Positions 8,526 to 15,340 of a stretch of 64,000 bases of DNA are shown here, piece by piece. This DNA comes from Arthrobacter sp. P2b. GTDB lineage: Bacteria > Actinomycetota > Actinomycetes > Actinomycetales > Micrococcaceae. Under the pieces are notes generated by a model. It was not told where the DNA came from. It did no database searches and saw nothing but the letters and a program-made list of their open reading frames with translations. A program made the translations under genes and the position numbers. The stretch is taken from the NCBI RefSeq assembly GCF_900168295.1, contig NZ_FVZL01000018.1, positions 21,226 to 85,225 of the forward strand. Direction: 5' to 3'. Every line of letters starts with the position of its first letter. Within the stretch, counting starts at the first letter, position 1.

Positions 8526-10871
8526 TCAGCTGTGGCCGCGCACCACCGGGATGCTCGCCGTCGGAAGTCCGCTCGGGAAGACCGTGGGCTCCGGTTCACT
8601 GACGGGCTCAAGTGCCACCCGGACCGGCTCGGCCCCAACAGCCAGCAGCTGGCCACGGACGTCCACCTCGAGGGTTTCGCCCTCCTGCACCGTCAGGGTC
8701 AGCGAGCCGGAATCCAACTGCACCAGCAGCAGCCGGCCCCGGATCTTGAGGTGGAAGGTCAGCCCGTTCCACTCAGCCGGCAGGCGCGGGTCGAAATAGG
8801 GAACGGGCCCTTGGTCGCGGAGGCCGGCAAAGCCGCAGACGAGCGAACTCCACACCCCGCCGGTGGAGGCGATGTGCACGCCGTCGATGGTGTTGCCGTG
8901 CGTGTCATCAAGGTCGATGAACACGGCATTGGTGAAGTGGTCCAGTGCTTCCTTGGAGTACCCCACCTCTGCGGCCATGATGCCCTGCACGCACGCGGAA
9001 AGGGTGGAATCGCCCGTGGTGATGGGGTCGTAGAAGTCGAACGCCCGCTGCTTTTCCTCCGCGGTGAAGTCCTGCCACTGCAGGAACATCGCCAGGACGG
9101 TGTCAGCCTGCTTGAGGACCTGGTGGCGGTAGATCACCAGCGGGTGGAAGTGCAGCAGCAGTGGGTATTTGGACCGTGGTGTGGTCCAGTCCCAGGCCTC
9201 CAGGGTCATGAAGTCGTTGTCTTGGGAGTGGACCTGCATGCGGTCATCGAACGGCAGCTGCATCAGGTTGGCCGCGGCCTCCCACAGCTGCCGTTCTTCC
9301 TGGCTGACGCCGGCATGCTCCAGGGCGGCAGCAGCGCGGAGGTTAAAGCGGGCCATGACGTTGGTGTACAGGTTGCCGTTGACCACGGCGGTGTACTCGT
9401 CCGGGCCGGTGACGCCGTGGATGTGGAAGAGCCCGTCCTTGCCGAAGAAGCCCAGCGAGATCCACATGCGTGCGGTTTCGATCAGCAGTTCGGCGCCCAT
9501 CCCGTCACGGAACGCGGTATCCCCGGTAGCCCAGAGGTACCTGTTTGTGGCGAAGGCGATGGCTGCGGCAATGTGGAACTGTGCCGTGCCGGCTGCGTAG
9601 TAGGCACTGGCCTCCAGCCCGTTGATGGTGCGCCAGGGGAACAGTGCGCCGTCCACGCTGAGCTCCTTGGCGCGGATCTTGGCCTCGGGAAGCATGCCAT
9701 GGCGGAACTCCAGGACCTGCCGGGCGCCCTCCGGGTTGGTGTAGGTCATGTACGGCAGGAGGTAGACCTCCTGGTCCCAGAAGTAGTGGCCCTCGTAGCC
9801 GGAGCCCGTGACACCCTTAGCGGGGATGCCGGCCACACCGGCACGCGCAGTGGCCTGGGCCAGCTGGAACAGGTTCCAGCGGATGGCCTGCTGCAGTTCG
9901 GGCCCGCCGCCGTCAACCACAATGTCCGAGGTTGCCCAGTAGTCGCGGAAGTGGGCCGCACTCTCGGCGAAGATGTCCTGGACGGACCGCAGGCCTGCTT
10001 CGGCCACCTCGGCCGCGTCGATTGCGGCGTCCTGGATTGCCCGCCCGGCCGCATAGCTGACACTCTTCTCCAGCGTGAAGGGTTCGTCCGCGCTGACGGC
10101 CAGCACGTAGCGGACGCTGCTGTCGTCCTGGTCCACCTGGGTGTCGAATGGCTGGTAGCCGGCCGAGGTCCAGTGGTCCACCGCGATGCCCACGCGCTGC
10201 TTCGATTCGGCAGCTTCCCAGGCCAGGCGCAGTGAGCCGTCGCCGCCGTCGAGCCGCAGCGGCAGCAGCACCCGGCCGGCGTGGCGGCCGGCCCGGCGCG
10301 GATCGTGGACGGAGTGGTCCTCCACCGGCTGGTCCTGGCGGTTGATGACGGATGACGTCACGTCCAGCGCGACGTCGCGGTCGGCGGCCACCTGGAGCGA
10401 AATACCCAGGCTGCCGCGGGAGGCGAAGCCCAGGGCCCTGCGTTCCGTGGTGGTCACGGAGGCGCCGGAGCGGCACTGCCAGGTGATCCGGCACTCGTAG
10501 GTTCCGGTGGCGAAATCAACGGAGCGGCGGTAGTCCAGCACCTCGGATTCGGCAAGGCTCAGGGTCTCGCCGTCAATGATCACCGTGAAGTTGTTGGCGT
10601 CCGGGATGTACAGGATGCGCTGGCCCGTCCTGGCGAAACCAAAAGCATTCTCGGCGTGCTTGATGTCCCAGATCTCGTGCAGGCCGTTGATGAAGCTGCC
10701 CGGCAAGTCGGAGTCGGCGGCAGCCCAGTGGGCACCGCGGATGCCCAGGTGCCCGTTGCCCAGGGAAAAAAGCGTCTCCAGGGTCCCGGCGTCACCCGGC
10801 TCGTGGCGTGTTTCCACAAGCTGCCAAGGGGTGTTCGGGAACCTGTCGCGGTCCGCAGTGATGATGGCCAT
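8526..10871 (-). CDS. GH65 glycoside phosphorylase (maltose/trehalose/kojibiose type)
   Basis: Phosphorolyses an alpha-glucosyl disaccharide with inversion to beta-glucose 1-phosphate plus free glucose. The 781 residues show the GH65 layout: N-terminal beta-sandwich, helical linker, (alpha/alpha)6 catalytic domain with GHYFWDQE (about 361-368) and general acid Glu492 in GPDEY, and a small C-terminal beta domain. Start chosen at 10871, where AAGGAT (10886-10881) lies 9 bases upstream; 16 further residues are open upstream but lack a site. The beta-phosphoglucomutase gene directly upstream on the same strand is the standard partner for converting beta-glucose 1-phosphate to glucose 6-phosphate. 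Which disaccharide is used cannot be settled from motifs. Confidence 0.92.
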   Translation of the reverse strand: MAIITADRDRFPNTPWQLVETRHEPGDAGTLETLFSLGNGHLGIRGAHWAAADSDLPGSFINGLHEIWDIKHAENAFGFARTGQRILYIPDANNFTVIIDGETLSLAESEVLDYRRSVDFATGTYECRITWQCRSGASVTTTERRALGFASRGSLGISLQVAADRDVALDVTSSVINRQDQPVEDHSVHDPRRAGRHAGRVLLPLRLDGGDGSLRLAWEAAESKQRVGIAVDHWTSAGYQPFDTQVDQDDSSVRYVLAVSADEPFTLEKSVSYAAGRAIQDAAIDAAEVAEAGLRSVQDIFAESAAHFRDYWATSDIVVDGGGPELQQAIRWNLFQLAQATARAGVAGIPAKGVTGSGYEGHYFWDQEVYLLPYMTYTNPEGARQVLEFRHGMLPEAKIRAKELSVDGALFPWRTINGLEASAYYAAGTAQFHIAAAIAFATNRYLWATGDTAFRDGMGAELLIETARMWISLGFFGKDGLFHIHGVTGPDEYTAVVNGNLYTNVMARFNLRAAAALEHAGVSQEERQLWEAAANLMQLPFDDRMQVHSQDNDFMTLEAWDWTTPRSKYPLLLHFHPLVIYRHQVLKQADTVLAMFLQWQDFTAEEKQRAFDFYDPITTGDSTLSACVQGIMAAEVGYSKEALDHFTNAVFIDLDDTHGNTIDGVHIASTGGVWSSLVCGFAGLRDQGPVPYFDPRLPAEWNGLTFHLKIRGRLLLVQLDSGSLTLTVQEGETLEVDVRGQLLAVGAEPVRVALEPVSEPEPTVFPSGLPTASIPVVRGHS

Positions 10872-11003
10872 GGTGTTGGGATCCTTAGGCGTGTGCTGTA
10901 CAACCGGCACGGCCGGCACAGGGTATTCGTAGGGAGGGAGGTACTTGGATTGGCGCTGCCGGGGGGAGCAGCCGGTGCCGCCCGGGGGAAGGCGGCGGGC
11001 GGG

Positions 11004-11741
11004 CTACGGCAGGAGTTCCTGGAGGTCGTTGACCACCAGGGTTGCCCCGGCGTCCAGGAGGGTTTGCCGTCCGGCGCCACGGTCCACTCCGATGACGGAA
11101 TAGAACGATCCGGCCTGGCCGGCCTGCACGCCGGACATGGCGTCCTCCACCACCACGCACTCCTCGCTGGGCAACCCCAGCAAACGGGCGGCATAGTCGT
11201 AGGTGGCCGGGCTGGGTTTTCCGGGCAGGCCTTCCCGGGCAGCCACCACACCGTCCACCACGACTGCGAAGTGGCGGCTGAGGCCGGCAGCTTCGAGGAC
11301 CGCGGGGGCATTGCGGGAGGAGGAGACGACGGCGACCTTCAGTCCGCGGTCCAGCACGGCTTTAAGGAAACGCACTGAGCCCTCGAACGGCTCCACGCCG
11401 GCGCTCACGATGTCGTTGAAGATCCGGTTTTTCCGGTTGCCCAGCCCCTGGACCGTGGAGTTCGCGGGGTCGTCATCCAAAGGGCCTTCGGGAAGCACGA
11501 TTCCGCGGGACGCCAGGAAGTCGCGGACACCGTCGAACCGCGGTTTGCCGTCAATGTGGTCGAAGTAGTCGCTTTCGCTGTAGCCCGGCACCTGGGGCTG
11601 GGAGGCAAGGTAGCCCTCAAACAGTTCCTGCCATGCCTGCTCATGCACGGTTGCAGTGGGTGTGAGGACTCCATCCAGGTCGAACAGGATGGCGGAAGCT
11701 CCGGTCCAGGCGGCGGTCTCGGTTACGGAAGGTGCAGTCAT
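11004..11741 (-). CDS. Beta-phosphoglucomutase family HAD hydrolase
   Basis: HAD-superfamily protein of 245 residues with the nucleophile motif FDLDGV (Asp21, acid/base Asp23), the VVSSSRN motif, and VVVEDAMSGVQAG near the C terminus; this is the beta-PGM arrangement. It converts beta-glucose 1-phosphate to glucose 6-phosphate and so completes the GH65 pathway. Start ATG at 11741, with GAAAGGAC upstream on the minus strand. The gap to the GH65 start is 132 bases. A LacI-type operator lies about 340 bases upstream at 12083-12096. Confidence 0.9.
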   Translation of the reverse strand: MTAPSVTETAAWTGASAILFDLDGVLTPTATVHEQAWQELFEGYLASQPQVPGYSESDYFDHIDGKPRFDGVRDFLASRGIVLPEGPLDDDPANSTVQGLGNRKNRIFNDIVSAGVEPFEGSVRFLKAVLDRGLKVAVVSSSRNAPAVLEAAGLSRHFAVVVDGVVAAREGLPGKPSPATYDYAARLLGLPSEECVVVEDAMSGVQAGQAGSFYSVIGVDRGAGRQTLLDAGATLVVNDLQELLP

Positions 11742-12082
11742 CAGCAGTACGTTGTCCTTTCAGACGGCGGGCAGCCGTGAAGACGGATTGGTGGTCTAAG
11801 TGTTGGCTTCGGTGCCCGGGTGATCTGCACGTGCGGCGGGCGGCTGCCGGCGAAAGACGCTGCGGCGCGCGGGGCCTGCTGATCCAGATACTTCTTCCAT
11901 GATGGGGCTGTTGACCCCAGGGAACAACCCCGGCGGGCAAGGCCCGCCCGGCTGGTGTCGTGCAGGAGTGTGCCCGCAGTGGGGCGGCAAGCGCAGGTGT
12001 TGCGGCCGCGGCACGGTGCCTGCATGTCACTGGCCTCCTCGTCCGCCCAGTTCAGGACCGCGCTGTTACGGCCGAAGATGAG

Positions 12083-12096
12083 TGTAAGCGCTTACA
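12083..12096. promoter_or_regulatory. LacI-family operator TGTAAGCGCTTACA
   Basis: Perfect 14-base palindrome with central CG, the classic LacI/GalR-family operator form (TGnAAGCGCTTnCA). It lies upstream of the GH65/beta-PGM operon reading left. No lacI gene is adjacent; the regulator is probably elsewhere in the genome. Confidence 0.75.
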
Positions 12097-12130
12097 AATT
12101 TGGCTGGCAACTGTTTTTTCGACCCGCCGG

Positions 12131-12144
12131 ATTGGCGCGCCAAT
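12131..12144. promoter_or_regulatory. Perfect palindrome ATTGGCGCGCCAAT
   Basis: A 14-base perfect palindrome located 28 bases left of the esterase stop codon, 34 bases beyond the LacI site. It could be a second operator for the phosphorylase operon or chance; no family is recognised. Confidence 0.35.
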
Positions 12145-12171
12145 GTGACGGAAATCTCGGGGTGGGTAGCC

Positions 12172-12789
12172 CTAGCGCAGGGCGTAGTGCCTGAGGAACG
12201 CGCTGACGTCCACCATCTCAGCCTTGGACATGGCATGCCCCATGCCAGGGTAGGTCCGGGCGGTCAGGAGGGTGTTCTTCTCAAGCCAGTCAGCGGTGTG
12301 GGCGATAGCGTCATCATTGATCACCAGGTCCGCCTTGTCGCGGCCCCAGAAGAACGGCGGCTTGGGATCAAATGAGTCGGTCAGCGCCAGGAGCTCGTTG
12401 TCCAGGACGAAGCCGGACAGACCCACAACTGATTTGTACTCCCGCGGATGCAGCCGCAGGAGCGTGCTCGCCATGGCCATCCCCTGCGAATATCCCATCA
12501 GGCTGACACTGGTGTGCTGGTCCCTGACCGACCTGATCCAGCCGTGAACCTTGCTGGTGATGGTAATGACGTCGGCGAAATCATTGGCCAGGAAGTAGTC
12601 CAGCAGGAACCAGCCATAGTGGTCGCCGATGGGCATCGGCGCCCTCAGCGCGGCGAAGGTGAATTCCGCAGGCAGGTAGTCGAAGAGGCGGACCATGCGG
12701 GACTCGTCGGTGCCGTAACCGTGCATCATCACCAGCAAGGGAGTTCCTGCGCGCTGGTCCTCCGGCCTGGACCACACAACTGTTTCCAT
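12172..12789 (-). CDS. Alpha/beta hydrolase, phospholipase/carboxylesterase type
   Basis: Predicted cytoplasmic serine esterase of 205 residues. The fold markers are the oxyanion-region HGYGTDE, the nucleophile elbow GYSQG (Ser101) and the catalytic His185 in PGMGHAM; an Asp near 151-154 (WGRDKAD) is the likely third residue. It resembles the carboxylesterase/phospholipase family (Abhydrolase_2). No signal peptide. The start ATG at 12789 has no Shine-Dalgarno sequence but TAGGCT lies 6 bases upstream, suggesting a leaderless message. It is a single gene; natural substrate unknown. Confidence 0.88.
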   Translation of the reverse strand: METVVWSRPEDQRAGTPLLVMMHGYGTDESRMVRLFDYLPAEFTFAALRAPMPIGDHYGWFLLDYFLANDFADVITITSKVHGWIRSVRDQHTSVSLMGYSQGMAMASTLLRLHPREYKSVVGLSGFVLDNELLALTDSFDPKPPFFWGRDKADLVINDDAIAHTADWLEKNTLLTARTYPGMGHAMSKAEMVDVSAFLRHYALR

Positions 12790-12795
12790 CCGCCC

Positions 12796-12801
12796 AGCCT
12801 A
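12796..12801 (-). promoter_or_regulatory. Putative -10 element (TAGGCT), leaderless start
   Basis: Reading the minus strand, TAGGCT is followed by 6 bases and then the ATG of the esterase at 12789. The spacing matches a transcript starting at the start codon. No ribosome binding site is present. Confidence 0.4.
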
Positions 12802-13021
12802 GCGATGCCGCTGAGGCCCGGGGCAAAACCCCTGCGTCACTGCTTTCCCTCCTGCACCAGGCTTTCCGCCGCCGGAGCACCCGCGCGGGTCATTGAATCC
12901 GGCAACTCCGGGCTGTAGCGTGGCGCCTAACAGCAGCATGCTGAGCAGTTAATACGCAGGCAATACCGTTCCAACAATGCCCTACCGGCGCCGCACTTTC
13001 CGGCCTATAAAGGAGCACGTT

Positions 13022-13279
13022 ATGAGAATCGGATCGTCAATCTTCCTCATCGCCCTGGGCGCCATCCTCGCCTGGGCTGTAGCGCCAGGACTTATCCCCT
13101 TCGTGGACCAGGTCCTGGTGGGCTACATCCTGATGGCCGTGGGCGTTATCGGGCTCATCGCCTCACTCATTCTCGCCTCCCCCGGCCGCAGCAGGCGCGT
13201 CAGCGAAACCCGCTCCGTGGTGGACCCCAACACTGGCGAGCGCATCACGCGCAACGAAAGCAGGGACGGCGGAATCTAG
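13022..13279 (+). CDS. Small two-TM membrane protein, DUF6458-like
   Basis: An 85-residue protein starting MRIGSSIFLIALGAILAWAV, with two hydrophobic segments (about 5-27 and 35-52) and a polar C-terminal tail containing DPNTGERITRNES. The N-terminal pattern matches the actinobacterial DUF6458 family, whose function is unknown. Start fixed by AAAGGAG (13009-13015), 6 bases before the ATG. It is a single gene followed by a strong terminator at 13344-13380. Confidence 0.85.
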   Translation: MRIGSSIFLIALGAILAWAVAPGLIPFVDQVLVGYILMAVGVIGLIASLILASPGRSRRVSETRSVVDPNTGERITRNESRDGGI

Positions 13280-13343
13280 CCGGGCCGAAAGCGCCGGGAG
13301 AGCGCTGCAGGAGTGACCAGGCACGACGTGCCCCCCAAGCCCG

Positions 13344-13380
13344 AAAGCCGGGCCGGACCACCATGGTCCGGCCCGGCTTT
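13344..13380 (+). terminator. Intrinsic terminator after DUF6458 gene
   Basis: A 17-base perfect stem (AAAGCCGGGCCGGACCA at 13344-13360 with 13364-13380) and a 3-base loop, with A-rich and T-rich ends, so it may act in both directions. It insulates the small membrane gene from the fructose operon. Confidence 0.85.
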
Positions 13381-13447
13381 TCGCTTGCTCCACCACCGCG
13401 GTCAGCACTCCCGAATCAGCGGGCATTTTGTTTCGTGTGGGTTTCCA

Positions 13448-13490
13448 TTGACAAACCAACAGAATCAAAGATAAAGTCAAGTAACTCAAC
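13448..13490 (+). promoter_or_regulatory. Promoter and possible DeoR sites of the fructose operon
   Basis: TTGACA at 13448-13453 is a consensus -35. Downstream, TAAAGT (13473-13478, spacer 19) or ATAAAG (13471-13476, spacer 17) may serve as -10. TCAA occurs three times (13465, 13477, 13486) across the same stretch, which could be the direct-repeat operator of the adjacent DeoR-family regulator. Confidence 0.5.
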
Positions 13491-13554
13491 ATCATGTGAT
13501 GCCAGTCACGCTGAGTAGCCACCGCAATCCCAGCCACTACGCAACGGAGGGTAC

Positions 13555-14361
13555 GTGTTCGCCGAGGAGCGCCAGCAAAAGATTGCCGAGCTTGTTGCCG
13601 GCAGCGGCCGGGTCAGCGTGACCCTCCTGGCCGAGCGCTTCCGCATCACCACCGAAACCGTCCGCCGGGACCTCGCCACCCTCGAAAACGCGGGAACCGT
13701 CCGCCGGGTCCATGGCGGCGCCGTGGCGGCCGACCGTTTCAGCACCACCGAGGAAAGCGTCAACGAGCGCGCCATCCAGCGGCCCGACCAAAAGATCCGT
13801 ATCGCCGAGGCGGCCCTGGCCCTCATCCCACGCAACTCCCCCGGCAGCGTCCTGATCGACGGCGGCACCACCACGGAAGTCCTGGCGGACATGCTCGCCC
13901 GGCGCACCGCCGTCGAACATTCCGATGGTGCCGGGCCACGGCCCGAACTGGTGGCCATCACCCATGCCGTGCCCATCGCCGGGAAGCTCTCCAGTGTTCC
14001 CGGGATTGCCCTGCACATCCTGGGCGGCAGGGTCCGCGGCATCACCCAGGTAGCCGTGGGCCAGGCAACGGTTGAGGCCGCGGGAAGAATCCGCCCGGAC
14101 ATCGCCTTCGTGGGGACCAACGGCATCCACGCAGGCTTCGGCCTCAGCACCCCCGATCCTGAAGAAGCCGCCGTCAAGGCAGCCTTCGTCCACTCGGCAC
14201 GCCGCATTGTGGTGCTGGCCGATTCCACCAAGCTGGACACGGAAACCCTGGTCCAGTTCGCCTCCCTGAAAGATCTGGACACCTTGATTACAGACAGCGA
14301 ACCCGGACCTGAACTTGCAGCCGCCCTGGAAGAGGCCGGCGTCGATGTGGTGATCGCATGA
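13555..14361 (+). CDS. fruR: DeoR-family regulator of the fructose operon
   Basis: A 268-residue repressor-like protein: DeoR helix-turn-helix at about 5-57 (QQKIAELVAGSGRVSVTLLA, then TTETVRRDLATLE), followed by the sugar-phosphate-sensing domain with DGGTTTEVLA and GTNGIHAGFGLSTPD. Start is GTG at 13555 after ACGGAGGGTAC. Its stop overlaps fruK in ATGA, so it is first gene of a fruR-fruK-fruA-ptsH operon, a common actinobacterial layout in which fructose 1-phosphate is the inducer. The gene name is inferred from context. Confidence 0.9.
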   Translation: MFAEERQQKIAELVAGSGRVSVTLLAERFRITTETVRRDLATLENAGTVRRVHGGAVAADRFSTTEESVNERAIQRPDQKIRIAEAALALIPRNSPGSVLIDGGTTTEVLADMLARRTAVEHSDGAGPRPELVAITHAVPIAGKLSSVPGIALHILGGRVRGITQVAVGQATVEAAGRIRPDIAFVGTNGIHAGFGLSTPDPEEAAVKAAFVHSARRIVVLADSTKLDTETLVQFASLKDLDTLITDSEPGPELAAALEEAGVDVVIA

Positions 14362-15338
14362 TCGTCACCTTCACGGCCAACCCCAGCCTGGACCGCACCG
14401 TCGCCCTTCCCGGGCCCCTCGAACGCGGTGAGGTGCAGCGCGCCGTCTCCGTCAGCCAGGAATCCGGCGGCAAGGGCGTCAACGTCTCCCGCGCCCTGGT
14501 GGCCTCCGGCCTGGAGTCGGTGGCGGTCCTTCCCGGTGCCGACAGCGATCCGGTCCTCGCCGGCCTCCGGGAGAGCGCGGTGCCCTTCGTCTCCCTGCCC
14601 ATCGGCGAGCCGCTGCGGACCAACGTTGCGCTCACCGAGCCCGGCGGCGTGACCACTAAGATCAACGAGCCGGGCCCCCTGCTGGACGAAAACCAGCAGG
14701 AAGCCCTGATCAAGCTGCTGCTGGAAAGCTCCCGCGGTGCCAGCTGGGTGGTCATGGCCGGCTCCCTGCCGCCGGGCTTCCCCGCAGATTTCTACGCAAC
14801 GGCGGCCCAGCGCCTCCGTTCCTCCGCAGACGGCGCCGCCCCGCGCATCGCCGTCGACTCATCCGGACAGCCGCTCGCCGCCGCCCTCACGGGCGGGGCG
14901 GCCGGCATGCCGGACCTCCTGAAGCCCAACGCCGAAGAACTGGCAGAACTGGCCGCCGCGGCCGGCTTTGCCCCGGCCACCGCTGACGAACTGGAAGCGG
15001 ACCCGGCGGCTGCAGCGGCAGCCGCCGCCGCCGTCGTACGTACCGGTGTGGGTGCTGTGCTGGCAACTCTCGGATCCAAGGGAGCTGTGCTGGTAACGGC
15101 CGAGGGCGCGTGGCTGGCCACGCATCCGCCGGTCGCCGCGGTCAGTACGGTGGGCGCGGGCGACTCCGCGCTGGCCGGTTATCTGCTCGCCCACGGCCAG
15201 GGCGCCGCCCCGGCCGACTGCCTTCGCCAGGCAGTGGCCCACGGTGCCGCTGCCGCCTCCCTGCCCGGTTCCACCGTTCCGGCAGTTCACCAAACCACCC
15301 CGGATGCCGTAACCATCACGGCCCTTCGAAAGGATTGA
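14358..15338 (+). CDS. fruK: 1-phosphofructokinase
   Basis: PfkB-family kinase of 326 residues that phosphorylates fructose 1-phosphate, the product of the fructose PTS, to fructose 1,6-bisphosphate. N-terminal TANPSLDRT and GGKGVNVSRAL motifs mark the substrate site; the catalytic aspartate is Asp269 in TVGAGDSALAGY. It contains an alanine run (about 217-226) in the hinge region. The ATG overlaps the fruR stop by four bases, and its own stop is 2 bases before the fruA GTG. Confidence 0.95.
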   Translation: MIVTFTANPSLDRTVALPGPLERGEVQRAVSVSQESGGKGVNVSRALVASGLESVAVLPGADSDPVLAGLRESAVPFVSLPIGEPLRTNVALTEPGGVTTKINEPGPLLDENQQEALIKLLLESSRGASWVVMAGSLPPGFPADFYATAAQRLRSSADGAAPRIAVDSSGQPLAAALTGGAAGMPDLLKPNAEELAELAAAAGFAPATADELEADPAAAAAAAAAVVRTGVGAVLATLGSKGAVLVTAEGAWLATHPPVAAVSTVGAGDSALAGYLLAHGQGAAPADCLRQAVAHGAAAASLPGSTVPAVHQTTPDAVTITALRKD

Positions 15339-15340
15339 CA

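Larger units (their letters stand above)
11742..12171. other. 430-base intergenic region upstream of the phosphorylase operon
   Basis: No convincing gene: open frames here lack ribosome binding sites and recognisable protein. It holds a LacI-type palindrome (12083-12096), a second palindrome (12131-12144) and a GC hairpin near 11927-11950. If the promoter is at the LacI site, the mutase transcript has a leader of about 300 bases or more. Confidence 0.6.

Noticed and set aside
8514..10235. 573-codon plus-strand open frame opposite the GH65 gene
   Set aside because: Shadow of GH65; no ribosome binding site and no protein-like features.
11741..12030. Minus-strand open frames of 72-129 codons upstream of the beta-PGM gene
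   Set aside because: No ribosome binding sites, Arg/Pro/Ala-rich shadow-like composition; treated as leader/intergenic DNA.
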